Below, one piece after another: positions 51,661 to 62,137 of a stretch of DNA of 64,000 bases (position 1 is the first letter of the stretch; every line of letters starts with the position of its first letter). The notes beneath the pieces were generated by a model. That model worked only from the letters and a program-made list of their open reading frames with translations. It was not told the origin of the DNA and ran no database searches. Made by a program: the position numbers and the translations under genes. Source of the DNA: Bolinopsis microptera (Eukaryota; Ctenophora; Tentaculata; Lobata; Bolinopsidae); assembly GCF_026151205.1 (NCBI RefSeq), contig NC_087083.1:7852460-7916459 (forward strand), read 5' to 3'.

Positions 51661-52178
51661 CCATGGTGAGGTGAATAATCTCCTCCAAACTAAAATTGTC
51701 CGGGGGGCTACTGAATCAAAAATCTCTTATCCCGTGGAGCTCCCAGACTTCCGAAGCCTTATAATTGTGTTGAAATCTTTTAGTGGATTTGTGCTCGGAA
51801 ATGGCAACAGGGGCTCGCCCTGTTGTCCAGGAAATTTCTTTATAAAATCTTTTTAATCAAAATTTCTGTCAACGTGTTTTGGAGCCGGTCAGTTTTACAT
51901 TTCTAAGAGGGCTAAATTAGTATCGGGCTCGAGTCGGCTTCCCTAATAGGGGATGATTTAAGAAGCTTCATGGCACTCCGCTGGACTGGTGCAATATGTA
52001 ATCTCATAGCGTACCGTGCGGGGTTGCCAAAACATTAATTACCAGAGTGGGAGCTGGATGAGAGTGGGGCTTAAATGTAACTTTAAGTTCCATCTGGATT
52101 ATTGTGGCTTAATAAGTTAATACTATAAAGTGCCGTGATTTAATATAGATTTTCACTTGGCATAGCCGGGGCCTGGGA

Positions 52179-52243
52179 ATGCACACGGTTCCAACATGTA
52201 AGTATCCCAGGCTGGGATACTTACATGTTGGAACCGTGTGCAT
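52179..52243. repeat. 65-bp perfect palindrome
   Basis: 32-bp arms (ATGCACACGGTTCCAACATG...TCCCAG) are exactly complementary around a single G at 52211. On a single strand this would form a hairpin with almost no loop. Confidence 0.95.
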
Positions 52244-52321
52244 AGTTTTTGAACATTGATTTAGCTGACTCAGACGGGAACAAACTGTATACAAAGGACA
52301 GTCTTGTCAACAGAATTCAAT

Positions 52322-53346
52322 TTGAGCTCCGTGCGTTACTGCCATCAGAATGCTTGGAATGTAACGAAACGTACATTGTTGAGTTTGAAGCCGATTAGAA
52401 ACCTGTTTTTCACTGTCATATGTGTTTTCGGGGATCACACAACTGTTCTGCTGTTACGAGTTTCCACGATGTTTTTACTAGTGCTACTGTTCTTTCTAGT
52501 TATGTTTGGTTGTGTAAATCATGCAAGGAATCAAGTATTCCTATTAAACCACGGAAATTGAAGAGCCGGCATGATAGTACTGTGAACAAATCAGATCCCG
52601 AATCTCAGCAACCCAAGGAGGATTTGATTGCGTCACAAATGTCCTCATCCGAGGAAATCACGGACCACTCCACTTTTCAATCCTGGACCCCACACGTCGA
52701 CAGGATAGCTGAACGTGCAGGAAAAGTTGCTTCTTGGGTGCTAAGTGCGTTCAAAACGAGAGACAAAGCCACCATGATGACTCTAAACAAGTCTCTCGTT
52801 AGAAGTCATTTGGAGTATTGCCGTCCTCTGTGGAATTGCTCTAAGAACAAGGAAATCCAACAGCTAGAAGGGATTCATATTATGGCACCCAGCACCTCAA
52901 CTACTGGCAGAGATTAAAGGCCCTAGATCTGATGTCATTGCAAAGAAGAAGAGAACGGTATTTAATCATCAACATGTGGAAAGTTCTGCATTGCAAGTGC
53001 CCTAATGATATTGGTATCCAGTTCTCGGTCACTCTCAGACATGGTCAAAAAGCAGTTGTGCCCAGTATAGACTATAGTTAAGTCCAGCAGTCAACGTAAT
53101 CAAGCACTACATGACAACTTTGCAGTCACTGGACCTCGATTATGGAATGTAATCCCAACACATATGCACACCATCGAGGATCCTATGCAATTCAAAGCAA
53201 CTTTAACGAACTTTGTGAAGTCATTTCCGGACGAGCCTCCAGCTCCCGGATACAGCCGTCGGAATGGAAACTCCTTGCTGGATTGGAGTGGTGATAAAAC
53301 AGTTTCTATACTGTCCGGGGGGTCGACTTCTTCGATGGCCCGATAG
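52322..53346 (+). pseudogene. Decayed LINE: PHD-like finger joined to an ORF2 3' end
   Basis: The first part encodes a PHD-like Cys/His pattern (ECLECNETY, FHCHMCFRGSHNC, YVWLCKSC) broken by one TAG. The next part encodes SWTPHVDRIAERAGKVASW and SLVRSHLEYCRPLW, typical of the C-terminal region of CR1/Jockey-type LINE reverse transcriptases. After shifts at about 52880 and 53085 it continues with LKALDLMSLQRRRERY, GPRLWNVIP and FPDEPPAPGY...NSLLDW before the final stop. At least two frameshifts and one stop show that it is dead, and the RT catalytic core is missing, so ORF1-like and ORF2-end pieces have been brought together by deletion. Confidence 0.75.
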
Positions 53347-54068
53347 AGGATTCTATGAAGCCCAACAAAGTAACAAAGTAAGTACAAATTCGATATATTT
53401 AAAATTAATTCTCACCTCTTATTCAAAGATCAACAGATGTATAGATCAATATCGGCATATCCCAAGATATGATTTTTTTCTCTGTTCGTCAACTGCAAAG
53501 TGGGCGTAATGTGTTAAGGGTTACAAGAATTTTTATCATAACTTATTATTGTAATCATGGTATTCACCAGGCAAACCATGTACAGTAACACCAGGATTTA
53601 CTGCACAGTTTGCTGTTTGAGGGAAAGACAACTTGTGCGATTATTCGTCGTGTATGATAAATCAGGGTTTTGATGTGGTTCACAAGCACTCAGCTCAAGT
53701 TGGGGGTAATTAGGGAAGCAGTGAGATATTACGAGAATATTAGAATAAGTCTACAACTCACCTTCGGGTTTCATGCTTTGAACATGAACATGTACAAATA
53801 GGTTCCAAGAGAGGTATTGTACGTGTCGACCGTCATGGAGCTTCAGCAGAAAAATATAAGGTCGAACAACAATCCAGCATAATTTTTGACTGCAAGACAT
53901 CTAATAGAGATACTGGGTTTTCGTTTGAAAATTCAATTAATTAGTATATATAAATCAAGGCTCGTTATATTTCAGCCATGCAAAATTAAAAAGACATATT
54001 TTGATATACTAATTGATGAATGGTGCTGTAATACTAATATAAGTAGCTTATAATTGTGTGGCCGGATG
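53347..54068. other. Intergenic stretch, no gene supported
   Basis: AT-rich and featureless to me, up to the target duplication of the Ty3/gypsy element. Confidence 0.4.
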
Positions 54069-54073
54069 ACAAC

Positions 54074-54178
54074 TGTAATAGCTCGCTTAGCTTGAACAAT
54101 GGATACACATAGCTGTTACTCTAATCAGAGGCTGAAGATAATATCATTAATAATACATAACATAAATAATACATAACA
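54074..54178 (-). repeat. 3' LTR of the Ty3/gypsy element
   Basis: 105 bp, identical to 59188-59292. Starts TGTTATG and ends TTACA on the minus strand. Confidence 0.95.
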
Positions 54179-54190
54179 CCTTCCCTTCGC
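54179..54190 (-). promoter_or_regulatory. Polypurine tract
   Basis: GCGAAGGGAAGG on the minus strand, abutting the 3' LTR, where plus-strand priming is expected in LTR elements. Confidence 0.75.
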
Positions 54191-54572
54191 AAATGAATTT
54201 ACTTTCATGATAAAATCGAACAAAAGTTAAAATAATACGTGCGTGCTTCGCGCATTAAAATTACCTAAAATGCTCGTGGTGTTAAAAATCGTACACTAAA
54301 ATCCCGTTTGGCGTCGCGCCCTACGTCGATAAATTCCTATTTATAAACAAAATCCCTGGATTACACTGTCATAATAGCCCTAAATAATCTTTTTAAAAAC
54401 TATTACTGTTTCTGAACTCCCTGGATTGTTTACAAATTCCATTAAAAACAATTAAATGCTGTATAAAAAGTATAAAAGTGTACTACATGTGTGCATAAAA
54501 CATGTGCTTTACAAAACATAAAAAATGTGCTTTACAAAACGTAAACAATGTGCTTTACAATACATGCAAGAA

Positions 54573-57500
54573 TCACGGGTTCACAAACCCGGTGTTAGCA
54601 TTATACCTGATCTTAGGTTTTGAACTCAACCTCCCCGAGCGTCTAACTGGCTCCTGACTACTGATCTGAGTGTTTGGTTGTGTCGGTTGGTTACTAGTCA
54701 CGACTGGCGATCCTTCTCTACTTGGACCCGGCTGCTGCCCCACTGTTATTACAGGTTGCTCAATATTCCTCGGCTCAGTGTTTCTTTCCGGTATCTCAAT
54801 TTGCTGCTTCTGTAACTCGATTACTGGCACTAACCGTTTCTTCATCGCCTCTACATGTTTCTTTATGATCCTACCCTTGTAGTTCACATCATACCACAAT
54901 GATTCTCCGTGTCTTTTTTCAATCGTTGCTGGTTCGTACTCTTTCCGAGTGTCAGGTCGAACCCATACTGTTTGTTTCTCCTCAAATACACGTTCGTTTC
55001 TTCTACTGTCAACAACTTTCTGTTCATTATCAACATTTAGTCTCTCCGCTTCCATCTGATCACTGGGTCTGAGGTGATGTAACTTAGATCGTAAAGTTCG
55101 TCCGTACATCATTACTGCTGGTGGTTGCTTAGTTACAGAGTGTGGAGTATTCCTATATGCCATTAGGAAGTTAGCGAGATTTAAATCTAAATCCTTAGAC
55201 TTTTCGTACATCTTTTTCATCGCTGACTTAAAACTCTGGACAAACCGTTCGCAGCTTCCGTTACTCCTCGGGGAGTATGATGGGCACAAAACATGTCTTA
55301 TCTGATTCTTCTTTAGGAAGTTCTTGAATTCTTCACTGATAAATTGCGGTCCGTTATCGCTGACTAGAACCCAAGGTACCCCTGTTCTTGAAAATACTCT
55401 TCTCATTGCTTTTATCGTAGCTGGCGCAGTAGTGTTATGAGACATCTTGATAACTTCCGGCCATTTTGAGTAAGTATCGTACATCAGTAACCAATAGTTA
55501 TTTTGGAATTCTCCAGCGAAGTCCACATGTACTCGTTGCCAGGGTCTTGTTGATTTAACCCAGGGATGGTCGATGACTTTTGGTAACTTTTTCCCGTGTT
55601 TTTGGCAGGATGCACATGCTTTAACTAAAATCTCTATATCTTGGTCTATTCCTGGCCACCACACATAGCTTCTAGCCAGGCTTTTCATTCCAGTCATCCC
55701 TACATGTGTAAGGTGTAGCATCTTAAGAACCTCTGCTCTTAGTTTATGTGGAATGATTACACGATTTCCCCATGTGATACATCTTTTTTCAGTCGTGAGT
55801 TGGTTCTTTCTGTCGTACATGGCTTTCATCTCCTTGTGATCTTTGTCTATCTTTTCCGGCCAGCCATCTACAATGTACATCGCTATCTTGCTCAGAATAA
55901 TGTCTTTGGATGTCTCCCGGGCAACTTCTTTTGCATCTATCAGTGCGTCCTCCATGGTCAAAGAAAATGCCTCTTCACATTCGTTTGGCTCGTCCACATG
56001 AATGACTTTTTTCGGGAATCTGGACATTACATCAGCATTAGCATGCTCTTTTGTATTTCTGTATACTATGTTATAATCGTAATTTTGTAACAGCAGTGCA
56101 TATCTGGATAATCTGTTCGCCGTCATCTCTGGAATGCCTCTCTTAGGTCCAAATATATGTACTAACGGTTGGTGATCCGTCACTAGTTCAAAGTGTCTTC
56201 CATACAGATACATATGAAACCTTTTTATAGCCCAGACTATCCCTAAAGCTTCTTTGTCAATCTGGCTATATTTTTTCTCAGCATTCGATAATGTCCTTGA
56301 AATAAATTCAACCGGACGTTCATTTGTTCCATCATCATCTATGTGTGACAATACAGCTCCCAAACCCACGCTGCTTGCGTCTGTATCCAGCTTCAAACGT
56401 TTCAGCGGGTTGTAGAACGTCAATACTCTGTCAGAACAAAGTAATTTCTTTAATTCTTCGAAGGCTTTCTGTTCAGTCTTTGTCCATCGCCATTCAACTT
56501 CAGTCTTTCTCAACTCGTCCAATGGAGCGATTATTGTCGACAAATCTGGTAGATACTTGCGATAATACCCAACTGCTCCCAGAAATGCTACTAAATTTTT
56601 CACATTTTCAGGTGCCTGTACTTTTAACAGATCGTCTATCTTGCTGTTGACTGGTGACATACCATGCTTGTTCACCTTGTGTCCTAGATAAATCACTTCT
56701 TCATGCATCAGCTTAGATTTATTCAGTCTGCATCTGAAACCGTTTGCTTCCAGTCTTCTCACAACTTTATTCAGATTATCTAAGTGCTCTTTATCGTTCT
56801 TTCCTGATATTAAAATGTCGTCTATCCTACAGCAAACCATAGGTATACCCCGTAGTACATTGTCCATCAGATTCTGAAAGATTGCTGCGCTGCTATTTAT
56901 TCCATACGGTAAGCGCGTCCACACATACTGTCCCATATGCGTATTCATTGTCGTGATGAGTTGATCTTCTGTTGATAGCTCCACGTTATTGTACGCTTGT
57001 TTTATGTCTATGACTGAGAACTTTTCTCCTCCCGAAACGCTTGCAAAACATTCTTCTGTAGTTGGTAACGGGTGATGTTTCATTTCCAATAGTTTGTTGA
57101 CTGCTTTAAAGTCTCCACATATTCTCACACCGTCTCCTTTTTTCACTGGCATAACTGGAGTTCCCCATGGGCTCTCTTTGACTTTCTTCAAAATTCCTTG
57201 TTTCACCATGTTGTCTAACTCCTTTTCCAGTAAGTCTTTAATAGCAAAAGGTACTGCTCTTGATTTCTGCGTGACAGGTCTGCTTCCCTCCTTCAATTGG
57301 AGTTGCACTTTATAGTTCTTTACCAGACCTAACTCATCTTTGAAGATGTCACTAGACATTATCTCTTGTACTGTCCGTATCTTTGTTGGTGTTCCAGGAT
57401 CTGTTTCATCGTCCACACTAACAAAATTTCTCAACTGATGTGTTCTAGGAGCAGTCTCTTCGTCCTCACATCGTTGTCCAGTTTTAAACTTTCTCTTGGC

Positions 57501-59174
57501 GGTATCTGTCACTGGTTCTGATTCCATAACTCCCAACACGTTCACTGTTCGTACTCCTTCTTGAGTCCCAGGAAATTCTCCTTCGTGTGCGCTACAGTTT
57601 CCATCAGTTCTCTCCAGTTCAACCTCTTTTGTTGGTCTCTGTCCAACTTCTGCTGTTTGGCCCTGTGTTCTCGTTACTAACTTTTCTAACCAGTTTTCAC
57701 CACAAAACTCTGTAATCCAAGAGCGTCCAAACAGTGCTGGAAAGTGATTATCCACCACATACAGTTCCAACCCTTTCACAATCTGGTTGTTTATCGCCAC
57801 TTCCACAACTGCTTTACCGCATACCTGCTGGTATTGACCATTCGCCACACGCAGTTGCCTATCACTACTTCTCAACTTAAACTCCACACCAGCTTTCTTC
57901 AGCATCTCTCTACTGCACACAGATACACTTGATCCACTGTCAAACTCCATCAGACACTCTCGGCGATTGATCCAAACCTTGATCAGGGGTCTAGAATCAC
58001 GCAAAAAGTTCACGTTATCGAAGTAAACAGTGTTATCATGCCAAAACCTGTTATCATGCAAAATAATGTTATTGTCATGCAAATCAACATGCGAATCATC
58101 ATGCAAATTACTACCATACAGAACACTATTATCATCATCCTGAATTTTAGAATCATCAATACTTGTCAGGTTGTTGCCCAAATTTGAAGATTTTTGAAAC
58201 AAAACATTTAACTGGTCATCTAAACTTACGGATTTCTCCGACAATTCACAATAGTAAATATTTCGACTCACAAACTGTTCTGTGTCCTGGTTTGAATCGC
58301 TGTTTGAATCGCTGTTGTTGCAGTCTGTTGATACATGATGTGTAGATTTACCACTCTGTTTCCAGGACTTGCGTTTCGTCTTCTTACGGCAGTCCTTAGC
58401 AGTATGATACAATTCACCACAGTTGAAACATTTAGTATAGCAGTCCTTGGTTGCATGCGATTTGAGTTTGCATTTATTGCATCTTGTCTCCTGATTGGAA
58501 CTTCCCTGTGAAGATTTCCCTTGAGACTTCTTGCTGATCTGTACCTTATGTACAGTTTGCTGGGAGTTTTTAATCATTGCAGCCTCTGATTTAGATCTGT
58601 CCATTGCCACCACTTTTCTATACGCTCTCTCTAGTGTCAGTTGTTCGAAATCCTCCTCCAATAGCAACTCCTGTGCTTCTGAGTTAACAATTCCCATTAT
58701 AAATTGATCTAACATTGAACTGCCGAAGTCTGTAAACTTGCATTTGACTGCCAGTTTTTTTAACCTCGCAACAAAGTCTGCTGTTTTCTCCGACTGCTTT
58801 TGGTGGCATTTGTAGAATCTGAATCGCTCTGCCAAAACAGTCGGTTTCGGGACCATGTGATTTATGAGAATTGTCTTCATCTCGAAATATGTAAGTTCGT
58901 TGACGTCATTTGGAGATGCTAAAGACGTAAGTAGGGAAAAGATTTCTGGATCAATGCTCGTTAAGAAGTGAGGTTTGATCGTTTGACATAGCTGATTATA
59001 TTCCGCTAACAGTTGTGCATGCGCGGTTCGTTGCGCTTCATTCGGATTCTCTACTAACGGTTCCGGTTCAACCGGATAGGATTTTTGGGACTCGAGAAAC
59101 CATGTGTACTGCTCGAACCAGTCTTCCGGCGCGCTGACTGTAGCGGTCAGAGGATAGGGGTAGGATTTTGTCAT
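54573..59174 (-). CDS. Gag-Pol polyprotein of the Ty3/gypsy element
   Basis: Uninterrupted frame. The first Met is at 59222, inside the 5' LTR; Met17 at 59174, 13 nt after the LTR, is the likelier start, giving 1533 residues. Numbering from the upstream Met, the domains are: gag with two CCHC knuckles (CNKCKLKSHATKDC 248-261, CFNCGELYHTAKDC 265-278); an Asp/His/Asn-rich linker (about 300-410); aspartic protease (FDSGSS at about 427); reverse transcriptase (first Asp in FSVIDIKQAY, about 739; catalytic pair in CRIDDIL, about 798-804); RNase H (TDASSVGLGAVL, about 950); integrase with HHCC (HLTH...CASC) and DDE residues in VDFAGEF, SDNGPQF and NGSCERF; and a basic C-terminal tail. It replicates the element by reverse transcription in particles and integrates the DNA (family knowledge). 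The residue before IDD is Arg rather than the usual Tyr or Phe, which may impair activity. No chromodomain is obvious. Confidence 0.93.
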   Translation of the reverse strand: MTKSYPYPLTATVSAPEDWFEQYTWFLESQKSYPVEPEPLVENPNEAQRTAHAQLLAEYNQLCQTIKPHFLTSIDPEIFSLLTSLASPNDVNELTYFEMKTILINHMVPKPTVLAERFRFYKCHQKQSEKTADFVARLKKLAVKCKFTDFGSSMLDQFIMGIVNSEAQELLLEEDFEQLTLERAYRKVVAMDRSKSEAAMIKNSQQTVHKVQISKKSQGKSSQGSSNQETRCNKCKLKSHATKDCYTKCFNCGELYHTAKDCRKKTKRKSWKQSGKSTHHVSTDCNNSDSNSDSNQDTEQFVSRNIYYCELSEKSVSLDDQLNVLFQKSSNLGNNLTSIDDSKIQDDDNSVLYGSNLHDDSHVDLHDNNIILHDNRFWHDNTVYFDNVNFLRDSRPLIKVWINRRECLMEFDSGSSVSVCSREMLKKAGVEFKLRSSDRQLRVANGQYQQVCGKAVVEVAINNQIVKGLELYVVDNHFPALFGRSWITEFCGENWLEKLVTRTQGQTAEVGQRPTKEVELERTDGNCSAHEGEFPGTQEGVRTVNVLGVMESEPVTDTAKRKFKTGQRCEDEETAPRTHQLRNFVSVDDETDPGTPTKIRTVQEIMSSDIFKDELGLVKNYKVQLQLKEGSRPVTQKSRAVPFAIKDLLEKELDNMVKQGILKKVKESPWGTPVMPVKKGDGVRICGDFKAVNKLLEMKHHPLPTTEECFASVSGGEKFSVIDIKQAYNNVELSTEDQLITTMNTHMGQYVWTRLPYGINSSAAIFQNLMDNVLRGIPMVCCRIDDILISGKNDKEHLDNLNKVVRRLEANGFRCRLNKSKLMHEEVIYLGHKVNKHGMSPVNSKIDDLLKVQAPENVKNLVAFLGAVGYYRKYLPDLSTIIAPLDELRKTEVEWRWTKTEQKAFEELKKLLCSDRVLTFYNPLKRLKLDTDASSVGLGAVLSHIDDDGTNERPVEFISRTLSNAEKKYSQIDKEALGIVWAIKRFHMYLYGRHFELVTDHQPLVHIFGPKRGIPEMTANRLSRYALLLQNYDYNIVYRNTKEHANADVMSRFPKKVIHVDEPNECEEAFSLTMEDALIDAKEVARETSKDIILSKIAMYIVDGWPEKIDKDHKEMKAMYDRKNQLTTEKRCITWGNRVIIPHKLRAEVLKMLHLTHVGMTGMKSLARSYVWWPGIDQDIEILVKACASCQKHGKKLPKVIDHPWVKSTRPWQRVHVDFAGEFQNNYWLLMYDTYSKWPEVIKMSHNTTAPATIKAMRRVFSRTGVPWVLVSDNGPQFISEEFKNFLKKNQIRHVLCPSYSPRSNGSCERFVQSFKSAMKKMYEKSKDLDLNLANFLMAYRNTPHSVTKQPPAVMMYGRTLRSKLHHLRPSDQMEAERLNVDNEQKVVDSRRNERVFEEKQTVWVRPDTRKEYEPATIEKRHGESLWYDVNYKGRIIKKHVEAMKKRLVPVIELQKQQIEIPERNTEPRNIEQPVITVGQQPGPSREGSPVVTSNQPTQPNTQISSQEPVRRSGRLSSKPKIRYNANTGFVNP

Positions 59175-59187
59175 ACTCGTCGCCAAT
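59175..59187 (-). promoter_or_regulatory. Primer-binding site
   Basis: ATTGGCGACGAGT lies between the end of the 5' LTR (59188) and the likely gag ATG (59174-59172). The TTGGCGACGAG wording is common after LTRs of metazoan Ty3/gypsy elements. Confidence 0.7.
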
Positions 59188-59292
59188 TGTAATAGCTCGC
59201 TTAGCTTGAACAATGGATACACATAGCTGTTACTCTAATCAGAGGCTGAAGATAATATCATTAATAATACATAACATAAATAATACATAACA
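59188..59292 (-). repeat. 5' LTR of the Ty3/gypsy element
   Basis: 105 bp, identical to the 3' LTR. Confidence 0.95.
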
Positions 59293-59297
59293 ACAAC

Positions 59298-60238
59298 TAA
59301 TTAAAAAATAAAAATAAACTTATTATATAATAATTAACGTTGGGGCCGTCTACCAAATTTGAATGAGAAACAATAACAAGAAATGAAACATATCAAAGAA
59401 AATCATAATTATTTTGTTCATTACAATTCTGTCCCAACGAGCTGAGAACAAGAAAAAAGTTAAAAATTAGTAGAAATTTAAATAACAATTATCCTTCGTG
59501 GACGGTAGTTGTTTCAAATATGAAGAAGGCAAAATCTCAAGAACCGACTAAGTTATTAATATTAATACAATAGTCACGTCAACAGTTTTGACCGACACTC
59601 TATAATAAATAAATAATGATGTCTTTGTGGCAAAGAACAGAAACGCCACGCAGGGATTTACAATTACAAAGTAATCGTGTGTTAAACGCTATTATAATGT
59701 GACTAATATTTGACAATTTAAGCCAAAACGAGGATGAGAATGCCATACTTTCGACAAATGAAATCACCAATATCAATCTATAAAAGAAGGGCCGAAGTTG
59801 CAGAATTTATTAAAATTAAATGAAATGATGGTGAGGGTCACGAATCACGACGCAAACAACAAACAGTGACAAGGCAGACGGGCATCAAACCGCACACACA
59901 GTGCTATGCAGACGAATCAACTGTTAATTTTACATAGCAATCTGACATTCATCACGTAATATACTCTGCAAGCATTTTAAAATATATTGTATATCGATAT
60001 GTCTCCAAATAATTTAATATTTAAAACGCTTAGCAACCCTCCGCAAATATTTCGTATAAGCAACACACAGATATTCAATACAAAATACGGATGGCGCGGC
60101 GCTTTATTGTGGAGGGAGAATTTTTTTCTCCCTCTGGTTTGTTATTGTTTGCAAATTGACTATGACCCCCTTTATCGTCCTGACGATACAGGGGGAGCCG
60201 CGCACTTCGTGCGCGGCGGGTCATACAACGTATGACAA
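59298..60238. other. Intergenic stretch, no gene supported
   Basis: AT-rich and mostly featureless. Near its right end, GGGAGAATTTTTTTCTCCC forms a small hairpin (about 60113-60131) and a GC-rich GCGCACTTCGTGCGC palindrome lies at about 60200. Confidence 0.4.
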
Positions 60239-61381
60239 TAGCTAACCAGGTGCTTTCGCGCCGCTGCGGGCGCGCTTGTTCCACAAGTCATTTCCGGCGG
60301 TCGCGCGCTACTGCAAGCGAGAGGGCTATAGTTAGAGCAACACATCGCGCCACAAGCCAAATATTTATCAACATCTTGACTAGCTACGCGGTCCTTTTCC
60401 GCATGCGCTCGCGCTGTGCTCAAAAATTGACGTCGTCAATCAATCAGCATCAAGATTTTAGTTTTACATTTGACCTTTATGTCAAAAAATCTTTGAATTT
60501 TCAATCGGTGGTCGATGTTACCTGAGGACCTTAGGCTTCGTCCTTACTTCGTCACAGGACGATCGGAGCTCGAAGAGCGTAGAGAGTGCTGGCTGGCGTC
60601 GTCCTGTGATGGTCGACGTATTTTTGCTTGCTGGGATCCGGCCGAATGACGCCACATGCAACGTGTAGGGTAAAACTAAAAACGCTTCCCATATGAGATA
60701 ATATGACAAAAATTGTTTTGGTCACGTGACCAGTCAATGACATTGATATTTCGCTGCGGACGGTTTGGTGGAGGGTTAGGGTCAACGTTTATACATTATA
60801 GGGTCAAAGTTAGGACTAGAGTTGTACACTATTGACATTGTGAGGGTAATGGTTAAGGTTTATCACTAGCGACCTTTTCATCTGACCACAATATTGCAAA
60901 ATGCTATGTTGTATGTCACGTGACAAATTTAGCCGAGGGTCGGAAGACGGAGGTCGGAAGTCAGTGGACTCTGTTGGAGTCCGGCGGACTCCGAGCGGAG
61001 TCCGCCGAGCTGGCGGACTCCGCCAAGCTCCGCCGGACTCCGCCGGATTCAAGTCTGGCGGAGAGGTCCGGCGGAGTCCGCCAAGCACTCCGCCGGAGTC
61101 CGCGGCGGACCGGAGTCCGCCTAGTGGCTTAGTCCGCGGCGGACACTCCGCCGAGCCGCCGCGGAGCCGCTCGGAGTCCGCGGCGGACTTTAAAGTCCGC
61201 TCGGAGTCCGCTCGGCTCCACTCGGAGTCCGCCAAAATGTACTCGAGTCCACTGTAAATACATTTTGGCGGAGCACCGCCGGAGTCCGCTCGGAGTCCGG
61301 CGGCTCCGCCGGAGTCCGCTCGGAGTCCGCTCGAAGTCCGGCGGCTCCGCCGCGGACTCGACTCCGCGACAGATAGTGCCA
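60239..61381 (-). repeat. GC-rich 1.1-kb interspersed repeat, copy 2 (inverted)
   Basis: Nearly identical to the reverse complement of 40273-41352. The longest shared frame differs at only two residues in 188. Differences are concentrated in the tail: about 50 extra bases near 60640-60690, and a divergent GCGCCGCTGCGGGCGCGC segment near 60258. Confidence 0.92.
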
Positions 61382-61383
61382 AT

Positions 61384-62137
61384 AAGTTTATTTGCGTGTC
61401 TAACTATAGCGACAATTGTTTTTTCTCCAAAAAGGAATACAACGGTTTTATCTGCTTCTCGCTCGATAAGCTGAAAGACGCCATTAAATTTATATTGCTC
61501 AATACTTTTGTTTCTTTTGGAGGTCAGATCCTCAGACAGACGAAAGGTATTCCCATGGGAGGGAATTCAAGTGGTCAGTTCGCCGATCTTTCTTTATGGA
61601 AGTGTGAATTTAACTACATGACCAAACTCATCAAGGAAAAGAAGTTCAGCCTTGGTAAGCTTATCTCTAAGAACTGCAGATGTGTTGACGATCTCGGCAC
61701 TATATCAACTATCTAAAGTTTGCCAATCTCATCAGGACAATCTATCCACCAGACCTACTCATGGAGAGAAGTGGTGACGACAATAAGAACATCAACTACC
61801 TTGACATTAACATTTCTTTAAGTGAGTCAGGTATCGTCACAACCAAGCTATACAACAAGCCATGTTTACCTTCCCTAATAGTAATATTTCTTCTTCTGTT
61901 GGATACAATGTCTTTTATGGTGAGGTCCTACGTTATTCTTCCAACATCACAAGTCTTGATTCCTTCTTAAGGTCTATTAATTTACTGTACAGAATCCTTA
62001 TCTCAAGAGCTTATGATGATAGACTCTTTAAGAAGAAGTTCATAAAGTTGATGAGTGACCGACCCAACGTACTTCACAAGAACGGAATATTTGATGTCAA
62101 CGACATATTCGACATCGCATTCAATGTGGACAGGTGA
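61384..62137 (+). pseudogene. Reverse-transcriptase fragment, frameshifted
   Basis: Successive frames encode KGIPMGGNSSGQFADLSLW and CRCVDDLGTI (the palm PMG and VDD motifs), then NINYLDINISLSESGI and TTKLYNK, then FPNSNISSSVGYNVFYGEVL with a helical thumb-like tail. Reading needs two frame changes (about 61710 and 61860), so the gene is dead. The GIPMG...VDD...LDI order is that of a non-LTR or Penelope-like reverse transcriptase; I cannot decide which. It abuts the GC-rich repeat. Confidence 0.6.

Larger units (their letters stand above)
54069..59297 (-). mobile_element. Complete Ty3/gypsy LTR retrotransposon with 5-bp target duplication
   Basis: Element 54074-59292 (5219 bp), flanked on both sides by ACAAC (54069-54073 and 59293-59297). 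The LTRs (TGTTATGTATT...GAGCTATTACA on the minus strand) are 105 bp and identical over their full length. The 5' LTR is followed directly by a primer-binding-site-like ATTGGCGACGAGT, and the 3' LTR is preceded by the purine tract GCGAAGGGAAGG. One long gag-pol frame lies between them, with no env frame. Identical LTRs and an intact frame indicate a young insertion. Confidence 0.95.

Noticed and set aside
55746-57315. Plus-strand frames opposite the Ty3/gypsy polyprotein
   Set aside because: Antisense shadows with no domain content.
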